A stretch of 64,000 nt of DNA, from positions 169,045 through 233,044 of the forward strand of contig QOCQ01000006.1 of NCBI GenBank assembly GCA_003574685.1. The letters run 5' to 3'. A program made the position numbers and the translations under genes. This document shows, piece after piece, positions 8,477 to 16,059 of the stretch (positions are counted from its first letter, which is position 1; each line of letters opens with the position of its first letter). This DNA is from Rhodospirillaceae bacterium SYSU D60007 (lineage in GTDB: Bacteria; Pseudomonadota; Alphaproteobacteria; Reyranellales; Reyranellaceae). Below the pieces are notes generated by a model. The model did no database searches. It saw only the letters and a list, made by a program, of their open reading frames with translations, and was not told where the DNA came from.

Positions 8477-9622
8477 ATGACCGAGCTGCCGGCGGCTGCG
8501 CTGCGGGGGCCGTCGGGGTATGCCGGCGTGGCGGTGGGGGTGGCGGATCTCGCGGCATCGGTCGCCTTTCACCGGCAGTGGCTGCCGCTGCTGGGCTTCC
8601 GCCGCGTCGGCAGCGATGAGCAGCGCACGCTTTTCATGCGGCGCTACGATCACCTGATGCTGCGCCAGATGGCGGACGCGCGGCCGCAGCCAGGCGGCAT
8701 TACGATCGCGCTTGCAGCCGATAGCCGCGCGCAGGTCGACCAGGTGTACGAGCGGCTTGTGGAGCTTGGCGCGGACATTCTGAATCCTCCCAAGGAACAG
8801 GCTTACTTCGCGCCGGGCTACTATTCCTGTGCGGTGCGCACGCCCGACGGGCTGCGCTTCGACATCGTGCACCGCTGGACCGATTTGCCGGAGATCGCCG
8901 GCGCGGAGCGGGTACGTCTGGAAGGTGCTGATGGCGTCCCTTTGGGCGGCTATCTGTTCAGGCCCGAGGCCGGCAAGCCGCCCTATCCGGCGCTGGTGCT
9001 GCTGCACGGCTTCGGCCGCAACGCCTGGACGGAGCGGCATCTGGCCGAGCTGGCGGCCGCCTCCGGTTACAAGGTGCTGGTGCTGGCCTTGCGCGGCTGG
9101 CTGGGCTCGGAAGGCGACAGCGATCAGGGCCTGCGCCAGCCCGATGACGTCGTCGCCGCCATCGACTGGCTCCGCCGGTTGCCCTCCGTCGATCCCGGGC
9201 GGATCGGCCTGATCGGCGCCTCGATGGGTGGCCAGGTAGCGCTGCTGGCGGCCGCGCGACGGCCGGCGATCCGCTGCGTGGCGGCGCTGTTCCCGCCGAC
9301 CGACCTGGAGCAGTGGTATCTCGCCAACCCCCACATGCAGCCTTACCTCGACGACCTCGACAATGCGGCCGGTCTGCGAGCACGCTCGCCGGTCCATCAT
9401 GTGGACGAGATCGAGGCCCCGGTGCTGCTGATGCACGGCGATGCCGACGAGAACGTCCCGCTTGAGCAGAGCCTGCGCATGACGGAGACGCTGCGCGCGG
9501 CCGGCAAGGAGGCGGAACTGCTGATCGTATCGGGCGCCAGCCACTTCTTCTCGGTGCGGGAGAACGCCATCGCCCGCCAGAGCCTGTTCGCCTTCCTGCG
9601 CCAGCACCTGGGCCGACGCTAG
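8477..9622 (+). CDS. VOC (glyoxalase-like) domain fused to an alpha/beta hydrolase
   Basis: A 381-aa two-domain protein. Residues ~10-130 look like a vicinal-oxygen-chelate module: VGVADLAASVAFHRQWLPLLGF at the start of one half and SCAVRTPDGLRFDIVHRW at the end. From ~145 onward it is a dienelactone-hydrolase-type alpha/beta hydrolase: LVLLHGFGRNAW for the oxyanion loop, GASMGG with nucleophile Ser249, HGDADENVP for the acid loop and His356 in SGASHFFS. I placed the start at the ATG at 8477, just after the palindromic repeat, because the longer frame would translate the repeat. Substrate unknown; a role in aromatic or lactone degradation is only a guess. Confidence 0.85.
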   Translation: MTELPAAALRGPSGYAGVAVGVADLAASVAFHRQWLPLLGFRRVGSDEQRTLFMRRYDHLMLRQMADARPQPGGITIALAADSRAQVDQVYERLVELGADILNPPKEQAYFAPGYYSCAVRTPDGLRFDIVHRWTDLPEIAGAERVRLEGADGVPLGGYLFRPEAGKPPYPALVLLHGFGRNAWTERHLAELAAASGYKVLVLALRGWLGSEGDSDQGLRQPDDVVAAIDWLRRLPSVDPGRIGLIGASMGGQVALLAAARRPAIRCVAALFPPTDLEQWYLANPHMQPYLDDLDNAAGLRARSPVHHVDEIEAPVLLMHGDADENVPLEQSLRMTETLRAAGKEAELLIVSGASHFFSVRENAIARQSLFAFLRQHLGRR

Positions 9623-9692
9623 AATCAGGTAGCGGGGAAGGGATTACCCGCCACGGTGTTGATCACCCCGAACCAGGAGCGGGGCCCGATCC

Positions 9693-10400
9693 ATGAGCGA
9701 ACCGACCTTCGGCTTTCAGCCGCGCCGGCCATTGTTTCCCGAGTTGCAGCTCAAGCTCGATCCCGAGGTCGAGCGCATGATGCTGGAGATCGAGGCCAGG
9801 ATGCGGGCCCGGCAGCTCATCCAGCAATGGCTTCAGCCGGATTTCCAGCTTCTGTTGCCGCACTGGAGCGCGCTGATCGCCGCGCCGCCGCCCAACCCGT
9901 TCACCGCGCCCATGCCGGCGCCGGCAAAGCCGGCCTTCAAGCCGGGCGCCGGTCCGGCGACGCCGCGGCCGGCGGAATTCTCCGACCTCGCCAAGGCGAT
10001 CTACAAGCTGCCGGCCGTGCAGAAGCTGGTCGAGCAGGCGCATGACAAGGCGACCGAGCAGCTTGGGCTGCTGCGCCAGGACTGGAAGCGGGCCGGCACC
10101 GGCGAGCGCATCGCCATGGTGTCGCTGACCGGCCTGGTCGTCGGCACCACGGTGACCGGCATTCTCGCCAACCAGCCCACGCGCAAGCTTGCCTTCGACC
10201 TGCTCAAGGGCAAGGACATCCCGGTTCCGAAGGTGGATGGTCTGTCTTTCAAGCTGATGGATCGCGGCGCTGGCGCGACCGTACCGCTGGGCGTTCCCGG
10301 CCTTTCCGCCTCCGGCCACTACGCGGCGCCGGCAGGCAAGCCGGTCGACTACGGCGTCACCGTCAATTTCGACCTGATGCAGTACCTGAAGAAAAAATAG
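9693..10400 (+). CDS. Hypothetical protein with proline-rich linker and one hydrophobic segment
   Basis: A 235-aa protein I do not recognise. Residues 1-60 are amphipathic and rich in Arg, Glu and Leu. Residues ~64-93 form a Pro/Ala linker (APPPNPFTAPMPAP). A helical stretch (AEFSDLAKAIYKLPAVQKLVEQ) follows, then a hydrophobic segment near 139-160 (IAMVSLTGLVVGTTVTGILA) that could span the membrane. The C-terminal 75 residues are rich in Gly and beta-prone (YGVTVNFDLMQYLKKK). There is no signal peptide. A GGAGCGGGG ribosome site precedes the ATG. It lies 70 bp after the VOC-hydrolase gene in the same direction. Confidence 0.7.
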   Translation: MSEPTFGFQPRRPLFPELQLKLDPEVERMMLEIEARMRARQLIQQWLQPDFQLLLPHWSALIAAPPPNPFTAPMPAPAKPAFKPGAGPATPRPAEFSDLAKAIYKLPAVQKLVEQAHDKATEQLGLLRQDWKRAGTGERIAMVSLTGLVVGTTVTGILANQPTRKLAFDLLKGKDIPVPKVDGLSFKLMDRGAGATVPLGVPGLSASGHYAAPAGKPVDYGVTVNFDLMQYLKKK

Positions 10401-10428
10401 CCCTCATTGCGCGTCTGCCCTAGAAATT

Positions 10429-10449
10429 CCCTTTCCCCTCCGGGGAAGG
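10429..10449. repeat. Solitary end-palindrome resembling the interspersed repeat
   Basis: A 21-bp palindrome (TTCCCCTCCGGGGAA core) of the same kind as the terminal arms of the 139-bp repeats, without the rest of the element. It sits between the hypothetical gene and the FMO gene, so it may be a remnant or an independently spread half-unit. It could also form a hairpin in RNA. Confidence 0.5.
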
Positions 10450-10471
10450 CCTATGAAGGGATAGGGCACGG

Positions 10472-11848
10472 TTGGCGGGCGGACAGCGGGTCTGCATCAT
10501 TGGTGCGGGGCCGAGCGGGCTTGCCGCGGCGCGCAATTGCGCGCTGTTCGGGCTGGAGCACGTCGTCTTCGAGAAGAACGACAAGGTCGGCGGGAACTGG
10601 GTGTTCGACGCCCGCACCGGGCATTCCAGCGTCTACGAGAATACGCACATCATCAGCTCGAGAAGGATGTCGGGATATGAAGACTTCCCGATGCCTGACA
10701 CCTGGCCCGACTATCCCGATCATCGTCTGGTGCAGGCCTATTTTGAATCCTACGCCCGGCATTTCGGGCTGATGGCGCGGATACGCTTCCGGCACACCGT
10801 CGAGCACGCAGAGCCCACCCCGGCCGGCGCCTGGGACGTGCGCTATACCGATGCGGAGGGCAGGCCGCGCAACGAGACATTCGACGTGCTGATGGTCGCG
10901 AACGGCCATCACTGGGATCCCCGGCATCCCGAGTACGAAGGCCAGTTCAGCGGCCGCTACCTGCATTCACACGACTTCAAGCGTGCGACCGACGACTGGC
11001 GCGGCCGCAACGTGCTGGTGATCGGTGCTGGCAATTCCGCCTGCGACGTCGCGGTTGAGACGTCGCGCATCGCTGCCAGGGTCTGCCTGTCGATGCGCGG
11101 CCCACAGTGGTTCATGCCGAAGTTTGTCTTCGGCAAGCCCGCCGATGTGGTAGCCGCTGGCTCGGCGTGGATGCCGGCAATCATGCGCCAGCTCGGCGTG
11201 GCGGCCATGCTGCGTCTGCTGCAGGGCTCGTACCGGCAATACGGGCTGCCGGTGAACCGGCGGCTGCCGTTCAGCCAGCATCCCACGTTGAACAGCGAAC
11301 TTCTCGACCTGATCCGCCACGGGCGCATCCAGCCGCGGCCGGCCATTCGCCGCCTGTGTGGCGAGGAAGTCGAATTCGTCGATGGCACGCGTGAGCCGTT
11401 CGATATCCTGTGTGCCTGCACCGGCTTCTGGATCAGCTTTCCGTTCTTCGACAGGGCGCTCATCGATTTCAGGGACGCGGAAAGACTGCCGCTCTATCGC
11501 AAGATGATGCATGCGCGCTGGCGCAACCTCTACTTTATCGGCCTCTTCCAGCCGATCGGCTGCATCTGGCCGCTGGCGGACTTCCAGGCGAAGCTTGCCT
11601 GTGCCGAGATCACCGGCCGTTACCGGCGGCCCGCCGATATGGAACGGGCCATCCAGCGCGAGATGCAGAGGCCGCATTTCGGATTCGAGCGCGGCGGGCG
11701 CCATGCCGCGGAGGTTGATTATCACAGGCTGAGATCAGAGCTGCGGGCGGAGCTGAAGACGGCAGGCATCGATATCGGCCGGTTCCGCTTGCCCCGCAAC
11801 GTCAGTGCGCGCCGGCCGCCAGCACCTCAACACGAATCTCTTCAGTGA
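10472..11848 (+). CDS. Flavin-containing monooxygenase-like protein
   Basis: A 458-aa class B flavoprotein monooxygenase relative. The FAD site is IIGAGPSGLAAAR near residues 9-21. The FMO fingerprint FSGRYLHSHDFK (FxGxxxHSxxY/F form) lies near 160. The NADPH site is VLVIGAGNSACDVAVE near 182. Family members use NADPH and oxygen to hydroxylate nitrogen or sulphur atoms, or act as Baeyer-Villiger enzymes; the substrate here cannot be read. No in-frame ATG lies near the N-terminus, so TTG at 10472 is the likely start. The C-terminus overlaps the convergent ABC ATPase gene by 47 bp. Confidence 0.85.
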   Translation: MAGGQRVCIIGAGPSGLAAARNCALFGLEHVVFEKNDKVGGNWVFDARTGHSSVYENTHIISSRRMSGYEDFPMPDTWPDYPDHRLVQAYFESYARHFGLMARIRFRHTVEHAEPTPAGAWDVRYTDAEGRPRNETFDVLMVANGHHWDPRHPEYEGQFSGRYLHSHDFKRATDDWRGRNVLVIGAGNSACDVAVETSRIAARVCLSMRGPQWFMPKFVFGKPADVVAAGSAWMPAIMRQLGVAAMLRLLQGSYRQYGLPVNRRLPFSQHPTLNSELLDLIRHGRIQPRPAIRRLCGEEVEFVDGTREPFDILCACTGFWISFPFFDRALIDFRDAERLPLYRKMMHARWRNLYFIGLFQPIGCIWPLADFQAKLACAEITGRYRRPADMERAIQREMQRPHFGFERGGRHAAEVDYHRLRSELRAELKTAGIDIGRFRLPRNVSARRPPAPQHESLQ

Positions 11849-12584
11849 GACGTGCCTTCAGCGCGGAGAAATCCGCCGTTGTCTTCATCGTGTAGTGGCG
11901 GGGATGCGGCAGGTCGATCGGCACGTCGCTCTTTATACGGCCGGGCCGTGCCGACATCACCACCACGCGTGACGCGAGGAAGATCGCTTCTTCGATATCG
12001 TGCGTCACGAACAGCACGGTTTTGCGCTCGCGTTCCCAGATGTCGAGCAAAAGCTCCTGCATCAGCGAGCGCGTTTGCGTATCGAGCGCGCCGAAGGGTT
12101 CGTCCAGCAGCATGATCTCGGGGTTGTTGGCCAGCGCCCGGGCAATCGCCGTGCGCTGCTGCATGCCACCCGACAACTGCCGCGGCCAGTGCCGCTCGAA
12201 GCCCTTCAGCCCGACGCGCTCGACATACTGGGCCACGATCGCCTGGCGGTCGGTTTCCGGCACGCCCCGCTCGCGCAATCCGAAGGCAATGTTCTGGGCC
12301 ACCGTGAGCCAGGGGAAGAGCGTGTAGGACTGGAAGACCATGCCGCGGTCGGCGCCCGGTCCCTGTACTGCGCGGCCGTCCAGCAGCACGCGGCCTGATG
12401 TCGGCCGGTCAAGGCCGGCGACGATGCGCAGCAGCGTGGACTTGCCGCAGCCGGAGGGCCCGAGGATGGCGATGAAATCGTTGGCCGCGACGGACAGGCT
12501 GATCGGTTCCAGCGCGCGGGTGGGCGCGCCACCGTGCACACCGGGGAAGACGCGCGATACCCCCTCGATCAACAGCTTGCTCAC
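11802..12584 (-). CDS. NitT/TauT-type ABC importer ATP-binding protein
   Basis: A 260-aa canonical ABC ATPase: Walker A GPSGCGKST, Q-loop VFQSYTLFPW, signature LSGGMQQR, Walker B IMLLDEPFGALD and H-loop FVTHDIEEA. It resembles the ATPases of nitrate, taurine and alkanesulphonate importers. The GTG start at 12584 overlaps the permease stop by 4 bp (GTGA), so the pair is translationally coupled. Together with the permease and the binding protein upstream it forms a complete importer. The 3' end overlaps the convergent FMO gene. Confidence 0.92.
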   Translation of the reverse strand: MSKLLIEGVSRVFPGVHGGAPTRALEPISLSVAANDFIAILGPSGCGKSTLLRIVAGLDRPTSGRVLLDGRAVQGPGADRGMVFQSYTLFPWLTVAQNIAFGLRERGVPETDRQAIVAQYVERVGLKGFERHWPRQLSGGMQQRTAIARALANNPEIMLLDEPFGALDTQTRSLMQELLLDIWERERKTVLFVTHDIEEAIFLASRVVVMSARPGRIKSDVPIDLPHPRHYTMKTTADFSALKARLTEEIRVEVLAAGAH

Positions 12585-13357
12585 GCGAGCTTCCACGGAA
12601 ACAGGGCGCGGTTGGCCGCCTTGAAGAGGAAATCGGAAACCAGCCCGATCAGGCCGATGACGATGATGCCGAAGATCATCTGACCCGTTGCCAGCAATGC
12701 CTGGCTGTCGATGATCATGTGGCCGATGCCGGAGGACGAGCCGATCAGCTCGGCGACGATGACATAGGTCCAGGCCCAGCCCAGGACCAGCCGCAGGATC
12801 TCGGCGATCTCCGGCGCATTGGCCGGGACCAGGACGCGGCGCACGACGGAGCGTTCGCCGCAGCCCAGCGTGTAGGCCGCCTCGACGAGATCGCGCCGCG
12901 TCTGTCCCACGGCGACCGCCACCATCAGGATGATCTGGAACACCGAGCCGATGAAGATGACCAGCAGCTTCTGTGTCTCGCCGATGCCGGCCCACAGGAT
13001 CAGCAGCGGCACGAAGGCGGAGGCCGGCAGATAGCGCGCGAAAGAGACGAAGGGCTCGAGGAAGGCCTCCACCGGCTTGTAGGCGCCCATCAGAATGCCA
13101 ACAGGCACGGCGACGGCCGCCGCCAGCACGAAGCCGCCGACCACCCGCCAGACCGTAATGGCGATATCGCCTGCAAAGCCGAAACGTGTCAGCAGGGTCC
13201 AGCCATCAGCCAGCATCGTCAGCGGATCGGCAAGAAAGGTCGCCGACACGAAGCCGCCCAGCGTGGCGATCGCCCACCCCGCCACGAACAGCACAAAAAA
13301 GGCAATGCCCAGCCCGATCCGACTGGCATTGCCGACCGGTTCAAGCGGCCGCGGCAT
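12581..13357 (-). CDS. NitT/TauT-type ABC importer permease
   Basis: A 258-aa inner-membrane permease with about six hydrophobic segments. The binding-protein-dependent transport signature (EAAYTLGCGERSVVRRVLVPANAPEI region, near residues 160-180) is the loop that contacts the ATPase. The organisation fits SsuC/TauC/NrtB-type permeases. Its stop overlaps the ATPase start by 4 bp. A copy of the 139-bp palindromic repeat separates it from the binding-protein gene, which might adjust relative expression inside the operon. Confidence 0.9.
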   Translation of the reverse strand: MPRPLEPVGNASRIGLGIAFFVLFVAGWAIATLGGFVSATFLADPLTMLADGWTLLTRFGFAGDIAITVWRVVGGFVLAAAVAVPVGILMGAYKPVEAFLEPFVSFARYLPASAFVPLLILWAGIGETQKLLVIFIGSVFQIILMVAVAVGQTRRDLVEAAYTLGCGERSVVRRVLVPANAPEIAEILRLVLGWAWTYVIVAELIGSSSGIGHMIIDSQALLATGQMIFGIIVIGLIGLVSDFLFKAANRALFPWKLA

Positions 13358-13371
13358 GGACAGTACGCTGG

Positions 13372-13511
13372 CCTTCCCCCGGAGGGGGAAGGTGGCGCGC
13401 AGCGCCGGAAGGGGGATGCCTCCACAGGCGCAGCGTCAAAGGCGACACTCCGGGCGTGTTGAGACATCCCGCTTCCGCGCCTTCGGCGCACCTTCCCCCT
13501 CCGGGGGAAGG
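13372..13511 (+). repeat. Palindromic interspersed repeat, copy 2
   Basis: A 140-bp element with terminal CTTCCCCC/GGGGGAAG palindromes and the inner layer GGCGCGCAGCGCCGGAAGGGGGATG. The core matches copy 3 on the same strand and copy 1 on the opposite strand. It sits between the permease and binding-protein genes of one ABC operon, that is, within a probable transcript. Confidence 0.9.
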
Positions 13512-13533
13512 AGGTTTTGCATGACGATGTGCG

Positions 13534-14484
13534 TCACTGCAGGAATCGGGTGTCGGCCAGCGTGGCGATGTCGGGGGTCTGCTTGATGATGCCGATCTCC
13601 AGCAGCAGGGCGGCCGCCTCCTTCGAGAAGGTCTGGAACTCGCCGGCGAAAAACTTCTTGTTGGCGGCCCGATCCTGCCAGCGAAGGTATTTGGCCGAAT
13701 TGCCGAACTGTTCCGCGGACTGCTTCACGTCGGCGCCCATGATCTCGTAGGCCTTCGTCTGGTCGCTGGCGATCAGCTCCAGCGCGGCGAAGTAGCTGTC
13801 GGCCAGCGCCTTGGCTGCTTTGGGGTTCTCGTCGAGGAACTTCGGCGTGCAGCCGAACGTGTCCATGACCATCGGATAGTCGAGAGTCGTGGCGATGATC
13901 TTGCCGGCCTGCGGTGCGGCGCGCACTGCCGACAGGTAGGGCTCGTAGGTCATGGCCGCATCGTTCTGTCCGGCGATGAAGGCCTGCGCGGCCGGACCGG
14001 GCTCCATGTTGACCACGGTGACATCCTTCACCGACAGGCCGTTCTTCTTCAGGAACCAGGCCAGCGTGAAGTAGGGCGCGGTGCCGGGCGCCGAGGCTGC
14101 CACCTTCTTGCCTTTCATGTCGGCGATCGACTTGATGTCGTTGCGCACCACCATGCCGTCGGCGCCGTAGGACTTGTCGAGCTGGAAGATCTGTTTGGTG
14201 GCGATGCCGCTGGCGTTCCACACGATCCACGTCTCGACCGTGGTGGCGGCGCACTGGATGTCGCCCGAAGCGATGGCGAGATGCCGGCTGGCCTGCGGGA
14301 TCTTCCTGATGGTGACGTCGAGGCCGTTCTTCTTGAAGATGCCGGCCTCTTTGGCCAGGGTCAGCGGCGCGAAGCCGGTCCAGCCGCTGATGCCGACAGC
14401 GACCCGGGTTTCCTGCGCCATCGCCGCTACCGGGATGGTCTGGCTTGCGAGCGCGAGCGCCGCGATGACCCAACGTGCTTTCAT
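13534..14484 (-). CDS. NitT/TauT-type ABC importer substrate-binding protein
   Basis: A 316-aa periplasmic binding protein with a Sec signal peptide (MKARWVIAALALASQTIPVAAMAQ). The mature protein starts with the family pattern VAVGISGWTGFAPLTLAKEAG, then GLDVTIRKI, and later DMKGKKVAASAPGTAPYF, typical of SsuA/TauA/ThiY-like proteins. The ligand could be a sulphonate, nitrate, aromatic or thiamine precursor; no motif decides it. I use the ATG at 14484 because the alternative upstream GTG adds residues before a good signal peptide. It heads the operon with the permease and ATPase. Confidence 0.88.
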   Translation of the reverse strand: MKARWVIAALALASQTIPVAAMAQETRVAVGISGWTGFAPLTLAKEAGIFKKNGLDVTIRKIPQASRHLAIASGDIQCAATTVETWIVWNASGIATKQIFQLDKSYGADGMVVRNDIKSIADMKGKKVAASAPGTAPYFTLAWFLKKNGLSVKDVTVVNMEPGPAAQAFIAGQNDAAMTYEPYLSAVRAAPQAGKIIATTLDYPMVMDTFGCTPKFLDENPKAAKALADSYFAALELIASDQTKAYEIMGADVKQSAEQFGNSAKYLRWQDRAANKKFFAGEFQTFSKEAAALLLEIGIIKQTPDIATLADTRFLQ

Positions 14485-14600
14485 TGCCCTCTCCCCCACC
14501 GATGCAACAGCAAGGATCGCACCATGCGGCTCCGGGGGCTGTCAAATGCGGCCGATTGTGCTAGCGGCCTGCATCCTGCCGACGGCGAATGGGGTACACG

Positions 14601-15269
14601 ATGAAGGTTTCGGAGGCCGTACTGACACGCCGCTCGATGCGCGCCTTCAAGCCTGACCCGGTGCCGCGCCAGATCGTGGAATGGATCATCACCACCGCCA
14701 GCCGCGCCGCCTCCAACGGCAACCTGCAGCCGTGGAAGCTGCACGTCGCCATGGGCACGGCGCGCCAGCGGCTGTCGCAGGCCATCCTTGCGGCCATCGA
14801 TGCCGGAGAGGCGGACACGCGCGAGTATGAGGTCTACCCCCGGGCCTTCACCCCCGAATATGACCGCCGCCGCAAGACGGTGGGCAAGCAGCTCTACACC
14901 CTGCTGGGTGTGCCGCGCGGCGATGCGGCCGGCATGGCGCGCCAGTTCCGCAAGAACTATGAGTTCTTCGGCGCGCCTGTGGGCATGATCCTGTGCGTCG
15001 ATCGCGAGATGGGCGACGGGCAGTGGATCGACTGCGGCATCTTTCTTGACCAGTTGATGCTGCTCGCCCGGGAGAAGGGACTGCACACCTGTCCGCAGGC
15101 CGCGTTCAGCCGCTATCAGCGGGTCGTGCGGCGGGAACTTGGCATACCGGATGAAGAGGTCGTGATCTGCGGACTGGCCCTGGGCTACGCCGACGTCGGT
15201 GAGGTGCCCAACAATCTCTGGACCGAGCGGGTGTCGCTCGCCGACTTCACCCGCTGGCACGACCGATGA
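14601..15269 (+). CDS. Nitroreductase family protein
   Basis: A 222-aa FMN-dependent nitroreductase-fold protein. N-terminal TRRSMRAFKPDPVPRQIVE and SNGNLQPWKLHVA are the usual FMN-binding segments of this family, and GLHTCPQAAF with LGIPDEEVVICGLALGYAD forms the C-terminal FMN-binding part. Members reduce nitro compounds, quinones or enones with NAD(P)H; physiological substrate unknown. The ATG at 14601 is preferred to 14589 because GGGGT lies 6 bp upstream. It is transcribed divergently from the ABC importer, with 116 bp between starts. Confidence 0.88.
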   Translation: MKVSEAVLTRRSMRAFKPDPVPRQIVEWIITTASRAASNGNLQPWKLHVAMGTARQRLSQAILAAIDAGEADTREYEVYPRAFTPEYDRRRKTVGKQLYTLLGVPRGDAAGMARQFRKNYEFFGAPVGMILCVDREMGDGQWIDCGIFLDQLMLLAREKGLHTCPQAAFSRYQRVVRRELGIPDEEVVICGLALGYADVGEVPNNLWTERVSLADFTRWHDR

Positions 15270-15426
15270 ACGCCCGCGGGTTGCGACATTTGAGGCAGGG
15301 CGAGCAGCCAGATTCCGCTGGCGGGGTACGCTTTTTCTGATAAATCACGCCTGCCAAATCACCCGGGCCGCTGTGCGAACGACGCGAAGCGGCCCGCAAT
15401 CATGCAAATCTTCCGGGAGGGCTTCA

Positions 15427-16041
15427 GTGGGAGGTCTTCTGAAGCTGAGCGCGCTCGCGGACCGGCTGAACACGGCCGTCGGCCGCACGGTCTATTGGCT
15501 CGTTCTTGTCGTGGTGCTGATCAGCGCGACCAACGCCCTGGTGCGGAAGTTCTTTGACATGAGCTCGAACGCCTGGCTGGAAGCGCAGTGGTACCTGTTC
15601 AGCGTGATCTTCCTGTTTTGTGCCGGCTACACGCTGCTGCGCAACGAGCATATCCGCATCGATATCGTGAATAGCGGGCTGAGCAAGACGACACGCAACT
15701 GGATCGACGTGGCGGGTCATGTGCTGTTTCTGCTGCCGCTCTGCGTCATCGTGCTGATCGAGAGCTGGCCCTACTTCATGCAGGGCTTCACGCTGGAAAG
15801 CCACGGGTTCTTCCAGGACGTACGGCGCCTCATCCTGATCGCCTTCGGCGCCTCAGGCGAAGGCTACACCATCGAGATGTCGAGCAATGCCGGCGGGCTG
15901 GCGCGCTGGCCGGCCAAGCTGCTCATCGTCATCGGCTTTGCCCTGCTGCTGCTGCAGGCCGTCTCGGAGCTGATCAAGCGCATCGCCGTGATGGCCGGCC
16001 GCCTGCCGGATCCGCACGAGCAGAAGAGCGGACCGCACTGA
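15427..16041 (+). CDS. dctQ: TRAP transporter small permease (DctQ)
   Basis: A 204-aa membrane protein with four hydrophobic segments, the DctQ subunit of tripartite ATP-independent periplasmic transporters. RIDIVNSGLS and WLEAQWYLFSVIFLFCAGYTL are family-typical. The GTG start at 15427 follows a CGGGAGG ribosome site 6 bp upstream; the open frame extends farther upstream into non-coding sequence. DctM follows after 18 bp. The 157-bp gap before this gene should hold the promoter. Confidence 0.88.
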   Translation: MGGLLKLSALADRLNTAVGRTVYWLVLVVVLISATNALVRKFFDMSSNAWLEAQWYLFSVIFLFCAGYTLLRNEHIRIDIVNSGLSKTTRNWIDVAGHVLFLLPLCVIVLIESWPYFMQGFTLESHGFFQDVRRLILIAFGASGEGYTIEMSSNAGGLARWPAKLLIVIGFALLLLQAVSELIKRIAVMAGRLPDPHEQKSGPH

Positions 16042-16059
16042 GGCGGGGAATTCGAACCC

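Noticed and set aside
5664..8558. Long open frame (964 codons) antisense to the ABC and cNMP genes
   Set aside because: Composition is Arg/His/Gln-rich and low-complexity, typical of the antisense of GC-rich genes; no domain, and the plus strand has clear families.
16043..16058. Sequence GGGGAATTCGAACCC resembling a tRNA T-arm
   Set aside because: No acceptor, D or anticodon arms around it; it is only the 18-bp gap with the dctM ribosome site.
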